A DNA stretch of 64,000 bases from Bacillus sp. FJAT-45037 (GTDB taxonomy: Bacteria > Bacillota > Bacilli > Bacillales > Bacillaceae_D), in NCBI RefSeq assembly GCF_002797325.1, contig NZ_KZ454938.1:1190267-1254266 (forward strand), in the 5' to 3' direction. The translations under genes were made by a program, and so were the position numbers. The notes beneath the pieces were generated by a model. It was not told the DNA's origin. It saw only the letters and a program-made list of their open reading frames with translations, and did not search any database. Below, one piece after another: positions 42,908 through 52,977 of this stretch. Position 1 is the first letter of the stretch. Every line of letters begins with the position of its first letter.

Positions 42908-43609
42908 ATGAATCAGAAATTTTTCTTGCAGTGGATGAAGCAAAAGCAAGTAACAATCCCAGTTCTTCTCATGGAACATTATGCTGAATTAGGGCTTAAT
43001 GAGAGAGAGTTTATGGGTGTCCTACATGTGCAAACATTCATTGAACAAGGGGAACTTTTTCCAACTCCAGATCTGTTGAGTAGGAGAATGAGTTTATCAA
43101 TGAATGAATGTGCGGAGCTATTAGGGAACTTGATAAAAAAAGGCTACGTTTCATTAGACAAAAAATGGGGCGAAGATGGCGTCATTTATGAATATTTTTC
43201 ACTTGACCCAATATGGGAAAAGCTCGCAAATTTATTATTTATGAAGGAATCTAATGGGCAAGAAAAAGAAAACGAAGAAAAAGCAGTAAATTTATATCAG
43301 GTGTTTGAGAGGGAATTTTCTCGACCATTATCTCCAATTGAAGCAGAGACGTTATCAATGTGGATTGACCAAGATCAGCATACGCCCGAACTGATTGTTG
43401 GAGCATTGCGTGAATCGGTCGTATCGGGAAAGTTGAATTTCCGTTACATCGATCGAATATTATTTGAATGGAAACGAAACGGAATAAAAACGATTGCTCA
43501 AGCAAAAGCACATGGAGAGAAATTCCGAAAACATCAACAACCGAAAAAACCAGAGCGTACAGCTGTAAAATCAGATGGTTTTCCAAGCTTTAGCTGGTTA
43601 GAAAACTAA
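42908..43609 (+). CDS. dnaD: DNA replication initiation protein DnaD
   Basis: Primosomal protein that works with DnaA, DnaB and DnaI to load the replicative helicase in low-GC Gram-positives. The protein is 233 residues: an N-terminal winged-helix domain (about 1-110, YAELGLNEREFMGVLHVQTF) and the C-terminal DnaD domain (about 135-205, FSRPLSPIEAETLSMW and the YIDRILFEWKRNGIKT motif). ATG 42908 has AGAGGTG upstream. First of a dnaD-nth-ypoC operon, as in B. subtilis. Confidence 0.95.
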   Translation: MNQKFFLQWMKQKQVTIPVLLMEHYAELGLNEREFMGVLHVQTFIEQGELFPTPDLLSRRMSLSMNECAELLGNLIKKGYVSLDKKWGEDGVIYEYFSLDPIWEKLANLLFMKESNGQEKENEEKAVNLYQVFEREFSRPLSPIEAETLSMWIDQDQHTPELIVGALRESVVSGKLNFRYIDRILFEWKRNGIKTIAQAKAHGEKFRKHQQPKKPERTAVKSDGFPSFSWLEN

Positions 43610-43629
43610 TTAAAGGTAGGAATAATGTC

Positions 43630-44280
43630 GTGTTATCAAAAAAACAAACAAATGAATTATTAGAGATTATTGCTACAATGTACCCTGAGGCGGAGTGTGA
43701 ATTAACACACTCCAATTCGTTTGAGTTACTGATTGCCGTGGTTCTGTCAGCTCAATGTACAGACGCCCTAGTCAATAAAGTCACTCCTAGATTATTTGAG
43801 AAATACAAGCAACCAGAGGATTACACAGCCGTTCCACTTGAAGAGTTAGAACAAGATATACGCTCAATTGGTCTCTTTAGAAGTAAAGCTAAAAACATCA
43901 AAAAATTATCACAATCATTAATTGAGCAGTTTAATGGAGAAGTTCCGCGTGAGCGTGATGAACTTATTACTTTAGCGGGGGTTGGCCGAAAAACAGCGAA
44001 TGTCGTTACCTCTGTAGCTTTCGGAGTTCCTGCTATTGCTGTAGATACGCATGTGGAACGTGTATCAAAAAGGCTCGGTATCTGTCGATGGAAAGATAAT
44101 GTACGCGAAGTAGAAGAGACGCTAATGAAGAAGATTCCAGAGAATCTTTGGTCAGATTCCCATCATCGCTTAATTTTTTTCGGACGTTACCATTGCAAAG
44201 CGCAGTCTCCTAAATGCGAAACGTGTCCGTTGCTTGAACGCTGTCGCGAAGGAAAAAAACGTATGAAAGCAAAGGGTTAA
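43630..44280 (+). CDS. nth: Endonuclease III
   Basis: A bifunctional DNA glycosylase/AP lyase that removes oxidised pyrimidines. The protein is 216 residues with the helix-hairpin-helix LAGVGRKTANVV containing catalytic K121, catalytic D139 in AVDTHVERVSKRL, and the 4Fe-4S ligands C189, C196, C199 and C205 in the spacing C-X6-C-X2-C-X5-C. GTG start 43630 with AGGTAGGA upstream. Lies 20 bases after dnaD and 5 bases before ypoC. Confidence 0.97.
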   Translation: MLSKKQTNELLEIIATMYPEAECELTHSNSFELLIAVVLSAQCTDALVNKVTPRLFEKYKQPEDYTAVPLEELEQDIRSIGLFRSKAKNIKKLSQSLIEQFNGEVPRERDELITLAGVGRKTANVVTSVAFGVPAIAVDTHVERVSKRLGICRWKDNVREVEETLMKKIPENLWSDSHHRLIFFGRYHCKAQSPKCETCPLLERCREGKKRMKAKG

Positions 44281-44285
44281 ACAAG

Positions 44286-44801
44286 ATGCAAATTATGATT
44301 CCACGATCATTTCAAAAGCCTCCTTTTTATGAAGTGTCATCAATTGAAGTTGATGAGGAGGCATCTGTTAAAGAGCGTTTGCGAACTGTTCATTTTTATT
44401 ATGATATGACTAAGGAAATTAGTCCTTGGGAGGATCCGAACGCATATCTTCCTATCCTTTTTTCTGTTTGGAAAGAAATAGCAGTGAAGCTAAGACCTCT
44501 ATATCAACAGCGACAGACAAAAGAGGTCTATCCATCGATGCTTTTAATGAGTGCTTTAGCCATCGACGCTCTTTTTTGGATGAATAAAAAAAACGTTCCG
44601 GGACTAGATGATGTAGCGCATGAAGTGAAAACTTTGCCTTATCAGCCTCCCAACAGTGGAGAAAGGCTTGCTTTTGTATTAAATCGAGTCGAGGCCTATC
44701 CTAGTTTCATTCAACTGCATTCCTTCATGCAGGAGCTTGAAAAACTGCATGCAAGAATTAAGACAATCGAAAAAAAACATCAACACGAATCATCTAATTA
44801 A
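44286..44801 (+). CDS. ypoC: YpoC family protein
   Basis: A 171-residue cytosolic protein of unknown function, recognised by its place after nth and by the segments FYYDMTKEISPWEDPNAYLP and PVNVKERLSFILxR-like PPNSGERLAFVLNRVEAYP. Predicted mostly alpha-helical with a charged C-terminal helix (LEKLHARIKTIEKKHQHE). Last gene of the dnaD-nth-ypoC operon. AAAGGG is a weak ribosome site, and coupling to nth is likely. Confidence 0.82.
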   Translation: MQIMIPRSFQKPPFYEVSSIEVDEEASVKERLRTVHFYYDMTKEISPWEDPNAYLPILFSVWKEIAVKLRPLYQQRQTKEVYPSMLLMSALAIDALFWMNKKNVPGLDDVAHEVKTLPYQPPNSGERLAFVLNRVEAYPSFIQLHSFMQELEKLHARIKTIEKKHQHESSN

Positions 44802-44854
44802 AAAAGTTCAGAATACATAAATAGTAAGGGATTTCACGAAGTGGGGGAAGTAAG

Positions 44855-47800
44855 ATGAATGTTGATATTATGGATATGCCGTTAATAGAAAGTGAAAAAC
44901 AACGAATGCAGATGATAAATGAAAAAGAAAAAAAACCAATCTTTGAAGTTGCTTTTTGTGGTCATTTTTCTGCGGGTAAATCAACCATCTTAAATGAGTT
45001 ATTAGGGGCAGAAGTCTTACCGACAAGCCCGATTCCTACAAGTGCCAACATTATCGGAATAAAAAATGGTGAACTGGGTTTGTACGTAAAAAGAATGGAT
45101 CAAACCGTAAAGGAATGGCATGGTGAAATTCCGTGGAACCGTGTGAGAGAATGGGGAATGAATGGTTCAGACATTTCACAAATGACGATTTTTGCACCAC
45201 TGACTTTTATGAATCAATCCAGCGTCATTTATGATACACCTGGAGTCGATTCTACAGACCCAACTCATCAAGCAGTAACGATGGAAGCTCTGTACACAAC
45301 AGACTTGATCGTCTATGTGATGGATTATAATCACATTCAGTCCGAAACAAATCTTTATTTCCTGAAACAATTATCTGATGAGAACAAACCTCTTTTTATT
45401 ATCATTAATCAAGTCGATAAGCACGATGAATCAGAGTTGCCCTTTGCTGCATTTAAGCAATCTGTCATAGATGGGTTTCATGAATGGGGGATCACGCCTC
45501 TTGATTTGTATTTTACAAGTATGAAGCAGACTGATCACCCGCTCAATCAATTTGACGCATTTAAAACGAAAATTAAATCGATCCTCCATCATAGTGACGA
45601 GGTTATTCAATTATCAGCACTTCGGCTAAAAGAAAGCTTTTATTTAAGTGTGGCAAGAAGGCTTGAAGAGGAAAAGCAAGAAGCGATTCAAGATGTCTTA
45701 GAGAAACTAGAGGAAAAAGGGTTCGATAAAGAAGATTTAAAGCAAAAAGAACAAGTTCAGCAAAAACAACTTCATAATGAAATGGCTCATCAAAAGGTGA
45801 CAGACACGTTCGAAGAAGAATGGATCAAACTGTCGAAAGATGTAACGATCTTCCCGTATGAGACAACAGAACTTGCGAGAGAATGGATTGCCTCGATGGA
45901 CCCATCATTTAAAGTAGGGTTATTCTTTTCAAAGAAAAAAACAGAGGAAGAACAGACCGTAAGATTACGTAAGCTAATCTCTAGTACGCAAGATAAATTA
46001 AAGAGTCAGCTAGAATTCCATATTCATCGTTTATTTGAACAGATGGATAAATCCAATCTCTCAAATCAAGAAGAAGTCGAGAAAGCAATTTCTTCTGTGC
46101 ACTTTACCATTCAACCGATTCATTTTACAAATGAGATTAGTGCAGGTCATCATGAACGTGATTATGTTTTTACATTCACAAAAGAGAGAACACAATTCTT
46201 TATTAAACAATTGCGAAAGCAAGCAGAGGCTGTTCTCGAACTTCATTTAGAAGGATTAGAAGAGCATTGGGAAGCTGTGCGAGTATCGTTAAATGCGCAA
46301 TTAAATTATTATAAGGAAATTGAAACGTTTACAACACAAATCAAAGAGATAGAGGAAGCGTTCGACCATGAAAAGAGCGCTTATTACCATGAAGCTGCTC
46401 AATACAAGGACCAAGGTCACTTTGAAAGTGAATTAAATTCTATTGCAATAAAGTCGATTCCAATTGAAAAAGATAGCTCTGTTTTTGACCAAGTCACGTT
46501 ACCGACAGAAAGCGTCATTGAGACGGAATGGGAATCAGATGAACAGGTAGCTCAATCAAGGCAGAAGTTTGATGAGGACGCAGCAAATCTTTGGTTAGGG
46601 GAAGTAAGGGAGCTCATTGAGAAAGAGCCGAGCCCCAAAGTGATCGAGCGGGAAAGAAAGCGTCTGTTAAGTCGAATCGATCGTTACAGCAAGCGGTCAT
46701 TTATGATTTCTTTATTTGGCGCATTTAGTGCAGGAAAATCAAGCTTTGCTAATGCATTATTAGGTGAACAGATTTTACCCGTTTCTCCCCATCCAACAAC
46801 GGCGACGGTCACGACGGTTAGGAGATCAACGACGAACCATCAGCATTTAAGTGTAGTCGTTGAGGTGAAGTCGAAAGAACAACTAGAACTTGAAATTAAA
46901 TCTGTAGCGAAACAATTAGATGAGACATTGACACTTGAGGACTTAAAGAAATGGCGTCCATCCGAACAACTAAAAGCCACGAGCTGGCAAAGAACATATG
47001 TATCTTATTTGCTTACTTTAAAAGAAAGCTTGAAATCAACTGAATGGAAACTTGGTTGTGAGATGACCATTTCGCATGAAGAACTGGGAAATTATGTGGC
47101 CAATGAGGCGTATGCATGTCTTATCCATCACGTGACCATTTATTACGATTGCCCACTCACTTTAGAAGGAATCGTCCTTGTCGATACACCAGGGGTCAAT
47201 TCTATTCATGGCCGCCATACGAATGTTGCTTTTACGCAATTACGCGAGTCAGATGCCATTTTTTATGTGACGTACTATAATCATGCTTTTTCTAAATCAG
47301 ATCAACATTTTTTGACTCAAATTGGCAAAGTTAATGACCGGTTTAGTCATGATAAGCTCTACTTTATTTTAAATGCAGCTGATTTAGCATCGAGTGCTGC
47401 GGAGTTGAATGGCGTAAAAAAACATATTTATGATCAGCTATTAACTATTGGGATCAACGAACCACGTTTGTATCCTTTATCAAGTAAAAAAGGTTTAGTA
47501 GAAAAACAAAAAGGAACGTCAACTGATACGATGTTTGCAGAATTTGAAGCTGCTTTTTACTCGGAAACGATAGAGGAGTTAAAACAATTAAGTTTTACTC
47601 TTGTACAAGAGGAAGCTAAAACTTACACAGGTCAACTACAAGAAACGATTGCGATGGTTTATGCAGAAGATCATGAACGAGATAAAAAGTTAGCAAAAAG
47701 AAAAGAGCTCGTCGGTAAATGGAAGGACTGGGTTGGAAATGCGACTCCAGCGTCTGCTAAACGACGAACAGAGCAAGAAATCAATGAATTATTTTTATAT

Positions 47801-48427
47801 TTACGTGAACGGGTTCAGTATGTGTTAAATGATCAGTTCATTCAATATATTAATGTGACGACTGTAACAGGTAAATCAAAAAAAGCGCAACAACAGTCAT
47901 TTGTCGCAGCGGTAAAAGAATGGAGAAATAGAGGCAATCATTTTTTATCGCAAGAATTAGAAGCCACGTATCTTCGTATAGAGGCATCGATGCAAGAGGC
48001 ACTTGTTCAATGGATGAAAGAAATTGAGCATACAATCAAAAAGGAATTAGCGACTTTTTATGTCGATATAGATGAGCTAGAAGTGACTTTTAAAGAGGAG
48101 AGAGAAGGGGATCTTCTTTCGATTAAACCTGAGGCATATCTCACTTATTTATCTTCACTCAGAGCTTTCTTTGAAGAAGGAGGATCTCGTCGCTTGAAAG
48201 ACCAGCTTGTTGCAGATGGGACAGAACAAGCAAGAGATCATTTACTTCAATTGGAGAAAAACGTGATGGGAGAGAGTGAATCACTGCTAGAGTCATTAGA
48301 AGGGGAAATGAAGAAGCAAATTATTTGGGCGTTGGAACTTGAATTTGATCGTTTGAATGTATCTATGACTAACGAGGAACGTGAATTTATTGAACAAGAG
48401 TATCAATCGTTACAAGAAATGATCTAG
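44855..48427 (+). CDS. dynA: Double dynamin-like GTPase DynA
   Basis: A 1190-residue protein made of two dynamin-type GTPases in one chain, as in B. subtilis DynA (YpbR), which tethers and fuses membranes and helps cells survive membrane damage and phage. Half 1: P-loop GHFSAGKST at residues 36-44, then DTPGVDST and NQVDKHD. Half 2: P-loop GAFSAGKSS at about 622-630, then VDTPGVNSIHG and LNAADLA. Each half has long glutamate- and lysine-rich helices forming the stalk. Both P-loops are intact. It is transcribed alone; terminator downstream shared with ponA. Confidence 0.95.
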   Translation: MNVDIMDMPLIESEKQRMQMINEKEKKPIFEVAFCGHFSAGKSTILNELLGAEVLPTSPIPTSANIIGIKNGELGLYVKRMDQTVKEWHGEIPWNRVREWGMNGSDISQMTIFAPLTFMNQSSVIYDTPGVDSTDPTHQAVTMEALYTTDLIVYVMDYNHIQSETNLYFLKQLSDENKPLFIIINQVDKHDESELPFAAFKQSVIDGFHEWGITPLDLYFTSMKQTDHPLNQFDAFKTKIKSILHHSDEVIQLSALRLKESFYLSVARRLEEEKQEAIQDVLEKLEEKGFDKEDLKQKEQVQQKQLHNEMAHQKVTDTFEEEWIKLSKDVTIFPYETTELAREWIASMDPSFKVGLFFSKKKTEEEQTVRLRKLISSTQDKLKSQLEFHIHRLFEQMDKSNLSNQEEVEKAISSVHFTIQPIHFTNEISAGHHERDYVFTFTKERTQFFIKQLRKQAEAVLELHLEGLEEHWEAVRVSLNAQLNYYKEIETFTTQIKEIEEAFDHEKSAYYHEAAQYKDQGHFESELNSIAIKSIPIEKDSSVFDQVTLPTESVIETEWESDEQVAQSRQKFDEDAANLWLGEVRELIEKEPSPKVIERERKRLLSRIDRYSKRSFMISLFGAFSAGKSSFANALLGEQILPVSPHPTTATVTTVRRSTTNHQHLSVVVEVKSKEQLELEIKSVAKQLDETLTLEDLKKWRPSEQLKATSWQRTYVSYLLTLKESLKSTEWKLGCEMTISHEELGNYVANEAYACLIHHVTIYYDCPLTLEGIVLVDTPGVNSIHGRHTNVAFTQLRESDAIFYVTYYNHAFSKSDQHFLTQIGKVNDRFSHDKLYFILNAADLASSAAELNGVKKHIYDQLLTIGINEPRLYPLSSKKGLVEKQKGTSTDTMFAEFEAAFYSETIEELKQLSFTLVQEEAKTYTGQLQETIAMVYAEDHERDKKLAKRKELVGKWKDWVGNATPASAKRRTEQEINELFLYLRERVQYVLNDQFIQYINVTTVTGKSKKAQQQSFVAAVKEWRNRGNHFLSQELEATYLRIEASMQEALVQWMKEIEHTIKKELATFYVDIDELEVTFKEEREGDLLSIKPEAYLTYLSSLRAFFEEGGSRRLKDQLVADGTEQARDHLLQLEKNVMGESESLLESLEGEMKKQIIWALELEFDRLNVSMTNEEREFIEQEYQSLQEMI

Positions 48428-48453
48428 ATGGGTGAGAAGTCGACGATCGAAAG

Positions 48454-48487
48454 AAAAGACGCTAGGGTGAGCCCCTAACGTCTTTTT
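48454..48487. terminator. Bidirectional terminator between dynA and ponA
   Basis: AAAAGACGCTAGGG and CCCCTAACGTCTTTTT pair around TGAG, with T-rich ends on both strands between converging genes. Confidence 0.88.
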
Positions 48488-48505
48488 CATTTATAGAGAG
48501 GAAAT

Positions 48506-51163
48506 TTAATCCTCATCTTCTCGAATGACACTGCTATTTGATTGTACTTCTTCATCTTCTTCAGGATCCTCATTACTCGGTGGATCTTCATCTGAATCAG
48601 AATCCCCTTGCTCGTCATCATTGTTTCCGTTGTTGCCATTTCCATTATTCCCGTTATTTCCATTGTTATTTCCGTTGTTAGGGTTATCTTCGTCGCTATC
48701 TGGTTCTTCTACTTCGATTTCCTCTTCTTCATCAGACTCAACTTCTTCAGTAGGATCAGGAATTTCTTCTTCCTCTTCTATCACTTCTTCTGTGATCGTC
48801 ACTTCAGCAGAAGCGGGGTCACTACGGAGACTTGAGTTATCATTTGAGATCGCTGTTGCTCTAAATGTATACGTTGAACCAAGTTCGACACCTGATAAGA
48901 TAAACTGCATGTCTCGACCTTGAGCGACCACTTGAGGGCTTGAACCGTTAACGCTCATCGTCAATTCGAATGTGACCGCATCACGAGCATTACTCGGATA
49001 GTCCCAACTAACAATGACTTGATCGGTATTATCATCGTATCCAGCGGTCATGCTTCTAGGAGCATCCAATCGAATAAATTCCTCAGAAACGCGAGTAGGT
49101 TCATTGCCGCGTACAAATAATTCTTCTACTATTTCACTTCTTGGTGTAAATTCACTTGGCAGTAAGCCGGTTGAACGCTCGACACCAATTCGTACTACAG
49201 AATTAGGCATCTGGAAATCAGCTGTTTCCACATCGCGAGAAACTTCCTCCATCACAGCTTTAAAGATCTCTTGTGATAGACGACGTTCTTCAGGAGATTG
49301 CAAATAATTATTCTCGTCGTTTAGTCTAAATCCTGACCAAACGGCAGCAGTATAATTCGTTGTATAGCCTGCAAACCAGACGTCAGGAACACCACCGTCA
49401 GGGATATTCAAGCTTTGACGAACGTCATCATCAAAGTTTGTTGTTCCTGTCTTACCGGCAACGGGGAGTCCAGGGATGTTCGCTCGAGTACCTGTTCCAT
49501 CTGTCATGACACTTTTTAACATGTCCGTGATCATATAAGCGGTATAATCACTCATAGCCACTGTCGGCTCTGGAGAAGTGTTAATCTCTCTACCATCTGG
49601 AAAGACTACTTTTCTTACAACATGTGGCTGTGTATATGTACCGTTATTTCCAAACGCCGCATATGCACCAGCTAATTCCAAGGAGCTAATTCCTGTGTTG
49701 AAACCACCTAAACCGTATGATTCATGCATTGGGTCGGTGTCAATTGGAATACCTAGGCCTTGAGCAAACTGACTGGCACGCTCGACTCCAACTTCTTGCA
49801 ATGCTTTAATCGCTGGAACATTTCGGGATTCAGCTAATGCCGCTCGCATCGACATCGGACCTTTGAACCTCCGATCAAAATTTCGGATCGGATCCCCCGT
49901 GTTATAGGATAGTTCTTCATCGACAATCACTCGACCTGTTGACCATTGCATATACTCAATGGCTGGACCGTAATCAATAATGGGTTTGACAGTTGAACCA
50001 GGTTGTCTATTGAATTCCGTGGCATAATTTGTACCACGCTGGATTCCGGTGTTTTCTAGACCGCTTCCAATTGCACGAATTTCACCAGTTTTTGTATCAA
50101 CTAAAGTGACACCAGCTTGAAAGTCTTCATTATCAGGAAAATTTGTAATGTAATCATTTGTTTGCAGGACATTTTGCACATGTTGTTGTGCCTCGACATC
50201 AAGAGTCGTATATACCTTTAAACCCGAGTGATAGACGTCATTCATGCTAATCCCATCCATATTTTCTAACTCGGTAATCATTTGGTCATAAAACGCGGCG
50301 TATGGATAAGATTCACCGCGTGCTGTTAAATTTAATTGGTCTTCGATTGAGATGGCTTTTGCTTCTGCGGCTTCTTCGCTTGTAACCTTACCGTGTTGTT
50401 CCATAAGTGAGATGACAAGGTTCCGGCGACTTTCAGCAGCTTCAGGGTTTTTCGTTGGGTCATAAAAGCTTGGGCGTCTTGGAATACCAGCTAATAATGC
50501 AGCATCTGCTAAAGTTAACTCTCCTACAGACTTATTGAAGTAACTTTGTGAGGCCGCTTCAACACCCCAACCACCTGAACCTAAATAAATTTGATTGACA
50601 TACATTTCAAGAATTTGTTCTTTAGAATAATGTTGCTCTAGCTTTACAGCTAAATACTGTTCTTGTACTTTTCTTGTTAATTGCTTTTGTTCGCTGAGAA
50701 AAAGGTTTTTTACAAGTTGTTGTGTAATCGTACTCGCACCCTCAGCTCCAAATCCATCTGTTACGTTTGCAGCAAGGGCTCCAAACATACGGCGCACGTC
50801 AATACCAAAGTGTTCATAAAAGCGAATATCTTCAACAGAAATAATGGCATCTTCTAACACTTGTGGGGCATCATGAATACTAATGTTGATTCTTCGTTCA
50901 GTGGAATCAAGCTGTGAGACAAACTCATCATCTTTATCATGTACAATTAATGCTTGAGGAAGTGCTAATCGTTCCTCATCGAGTGGAGGGGCACCTTGTA
51001 TCATAACAAAGGCAGTTACTCCAACCGCAATGACAGCAAGGAATCCTAAGGCTATCAATGACAATAGTATTTTTTTAACTATCCCTTTTTTTGAAGGTTT
51101 TTGTTTTTGTGTTTTTTGACGTGCTTGACGACGACCAGCTCGTGTGTTTTGTTCTTCTGACAT
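48506..51163 (-). CDS. ponA: Class A penicillin-binding protein 1
   Basis: Bifunctional peptidoglycan glycosyltransferase and transpeptidase, 885 residues. Order: basic cytosolic tail (1-26), one membrane segment (about 31-54), GT51 domain with catalytic E111 in SVEDIRFYEHFGID and EGASTITQQLVKN, transpeptidase with S390 in GSTVKPIIDY, SRN in ALAESRNVPAI and KTGTT near 570, then a fibronectin type III domain (about 700-790). The tail is extremely acidic (runs of E and D) interrupted by an asparagine-glycine repeat of about 25 residues. The start has AGGAAG upstream on the minus strand. Transcribed with recU, which lies upstream. Confidence 0.96.
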   Translation of the reverse strand: MSEEQNTRAGRRQARQKTQKQKPSKKGIVKKILLSLIALGFLAVIAVGVTAFVMIQGAPPLDEERLALPQALIVHDKDDEFVSQLDSTERRINISIHDAPQVLEDAIISVEDIRFYEHFGIDVRRMFGALAANVTDGFGAEGASTITQQLVKNLFLSEQKQLTRKVQEQYLAVKLEQHYSKEQILEMYVNQIYLGSGGWGVEAASQSYFNKSVGELTLADAALLAGIPRRPSFYDPTKNPEAAESRRNLVISLMEQHGKVTSEEAAEAKAISIEDQLNLTARGESYPYAAFYDQMITELENMDGISMNDVYHSGLKVYTTLDVEAQQHVQNVLQTNDYITNFPDNEDFQAGVTLVDTKTGEIRAIGSGLENTGIQRGTNYATEFNRQPGSTVKPIIDYGPAIEYMQWSTGRVIVDEELSYNTGDPIRNFDRRFKGPMSMRAALAESRNVPAIKALQEVGVERASQFAQGLGIPIDTDPMHESYGLGGFNTGISSLELAGAYAAFGNNGTYTQPHVVRKVVFPDGREINTSPEPTVAMSDYTAYMITDMLKSVMTDGTGTRANIPGLPVAGKTGTTNFDDDVRQSLNIPDGGVPDVWFAGYTTNYTAAVWSGFRLNDENNYLQSPEERRLSQEIFKAVMEEVSRDVETADFQMPNSVVRIGVERSTGLLPSEFTPRSEIVEELFVRGNEPTRVSEEFIRLDAPRSMTAGYDDNTDQVIVSWDYPSNARDAVTFELTMSVNGSSPQVVAQGRDMQFILSGVELGSTYTFRATAISNDNSSLRSDPASAEVTITEEVIEEEEEIPDPTEEVESDEEEEIEVEEPDSDEDNPNNGNNNGNNGNNGNGNNGNNDDEQGDSDSDEDPPSNEDPEEDEEVQSNSSVIREDED

Positions 51164-51194
51164 CGTAATCTTCCTTTCTTAACCCCGAATTTAT

Positions 51195-51803
51195 TTAGGG
51201 GGCTAAATAGATCTTATCAATAATTGGTAAATAATCAATCCTTGGTTGATAACCTATTTTAATCTGATGCCCTAATGTTTCAACATCGGACTTTCGTATT
51301 GATTTCCTAGATTGATTCATATTTTCATAAAAATCAATGAGATAGGAAGCATCTAATAAGTATACTTCATCTGATATAGAAAAGCGCAGCAAGGCAAAAC
51401 AGATACCTTTTTGTTTTAGTACAGCCTTCATATGCAAAATTTGGTGATCATGAAAATTTTTTAATGGAAAAGAAGTTTTATTTTTCGTTTCCTTCGCCTC
51501 AAAATCAACATAATATCCTTTGTAAACACCATTATAATCAGTTGTAGATGCTTGTTTAAAGTAGGCTTCTTTTATCACTGCAGCACTACGCTTAGGATAA
51601 TTCACATCAACAATTTGGACCGGAGTAGGCTTTTTATGAATCACCGCTAATCCTCGCTCGATGTAGAATTCATTTGTTTGGTTTATGTCCTCCTCTAAAG
51701 TCATACCGCGATTACTGTACGTGATTTGATTTGATTTCTTTACGCTTTTTTTGCTTCTAGTTGAAGTTTTAAATCTTTTTCCATTCGGATAGCGAATCGT
51801 CAC
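51195..51803 (-). CDS. recU: Holliday junction resolvase RecU
   Basis: Resolves four-way junctions in recombination and chromosome segregation of Gram-positives. The protein is 202 residues, with MTIRYPNGK at the start, [30 protein letters not shown], the catalytic region [17 protein letters not shown] and [10 protein letters not shown]. The GTG at 51803 (forward coordinate) gives the family N-terminus and has AAAGGGTG upstream; in-frame ATGs earlier extend the protein beyond the family length. Paired with ponA as in B. subtilis, 31 bases apart. Confidence 0.95.
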   Translation of the reverse strand: MTIRYPNGKRFKTSTRSKKSVKKSNQITYSNRGMTLEEDINQTNEFYIERGLAVIHKKPTPVQIVDVNYPKRSAAVIKEAYFKQASTTDYNGVYKGYYVDFEAKETKNKTSFPLKNFHDHQILHMKAVLKQKGICFALLRFSISDEVYLLDASYLIDFYENMNQSRKSIRKSDVETLGHQIKIGYQPRIDYLPIIDKIYLAP

Positions 51804-51963
51804 GCAGATCACACCCTTTTTTTTAACATCAACTTTTTTGCATGGAATGAGTGAATGGAAGGAAACTAATAAGTGAGATTCCATCACACAATCTTACCAC
51901 AATAAACAAGGTAGTGGATACATTGTATTTTGAGAAGTATGTGACAAATGAGGGGGTGTGAAC

Positions 51964-52917
51964 GTGAAAGATAACATGAATAAGGTACTAACAGATATAC
52001 GTAATAAAACGATTAAGAATAATCGGGATAATATTTCACGAACGAAAGCTTATGAGGCGTTTTATACTAAGCATCCTGAAATTCGGTGGGCTCTACTTGC
52101 GGGGGTGGTCTCTAGAAATGCTGGATGGAATATGACAGATCTTGAAAGCATTTGGTATAAACAACTAGTTGAACAAGATGTTAGAGCGACGATTTTAGCC
52201 ATGTATGAACGTGCTAATTGGATTATTTTTAATGATGCCTACCCTCAACTTCTCTTGTATGAATACGTAAAAAAGCATAATTTGTCCAACTTTGATCTAC
52301 TGAAAATATTTAACGTTTCCTCTTTCATGCAAAAGGAGTGGAAGATATTTATTGACGAAAGAGATGAACTACGACTATGTACAGCCTTAATCATTAATGA
52401 ACAGAATCTTTTAGAATCTGAAGTGATGAGCCACCCAATGTATAAGAAGGCGATTTTTTACACAGCTCGTTATCAATTAGAAGAACATGTTCATTTTAGT
52501 TACGTTCTTTTGCCTACCTTAAAAGGAAGTCTATATGGTCAATATGTTCGAAGATTTACAAATGTTAATGCAAGGATTGAACTAGGGAAACGCTTAGCTA
52601 TGATTTTATTTCATCCTTCTGTTCATCACCAAATCATTGATTTTTTACGAAAAACGGAACCTACGGGCTCAAGGCGAGATTATGAACTTGTCTGTCAAAT
52701 TGCATCGCAAAATACGAGTCCTATCTTAAGGTGGGTATATCCAGTTTTTAGGCATCATCCGAGCAAGGGAGATGATTGGAGTAATCGAAAAAAAGTAGAC
52801 AAGCAACTATTTACTTCAGTTAATGAAACCGAACCAAAAGACATAAGAAGATGGGTTCATAAAAAAAGAGTGGAATTATATTGGTGTTATTACGTGGCAA
52901 CATCTCTTCATATATAA
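51964..52917 (+). CDS. yppC: DUF2515 protein (YppC-like)
   Basis: A 317-residue protein of the DUF2515 family, found next to recU in Bacillus. Segments NISRTKAYEAFYTKHPEIRWALLA, VSRNAGWNMTDL, FERANWLIF-like YERANWIIFNDAYPQLL and the final histidine-rich HHPSKGDDW are seen. No enzymatic motif is recognised. Start at GTG 51964, with GAGGGGG at a suitable distance; GTG 51958 is too close to it. The gene is divergent from recU and convergent with the sspM-like gene. Confidence 0.84.
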   Translation: MKDNMNKVLTDIRNKTIKNNRDNISRTKAYEAFYTKHPEIRWALLAGVVSRNAGWNMTDLESIWYKQLVEQDVRATILAMYERANWIIFNDAYPQLLLYEYVKKHNLSNFDLLKIFNVSSFMQKEWKIFIDERDELRLCTALIINEQNLLESEVMSHPMYKKAIFYTARYQLEEHVHFSYVLLPTLKGSLYGQYVRRFTNVNARIELGKRLAMILFHPSVHHQIIDFLRKTEPTGSRRDYELVCQIASQNTSPILRWVYPVFRHHPSKGDDWSNRKKVDKQLFTSVNETEPKDIRRWVHKKRVELYWCYYVATSLHI

Positions 52918-52923
52918 GTGAAC

Positions 52924-52962
52924 TAAAAAGACCGAAGTCGACAGGATCTGAGACTTCGGTCT
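52924..52962 (-). terminator. Terminator of the sspM-like gene
   Basis: AGACCGAAGTC and GACTTCGGTCT pair over a 12-base loop. Only the minus strand has a T-run (TTTTTAG), so it serves the minus-strand gene first. Confidence 0.8.
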
Positions 52963-52977
52963 AAATGTGTTCCATCA

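Noticed and set aside
48525-48923. 132-codon plus-strand frame opposite the ponA tail
   Set aside because: It is the mirror of the low-complexity Glu/Asp/Asn/Gly tail, giving an artificial Ser/Leu/Pro-rich product without a ribosome site.
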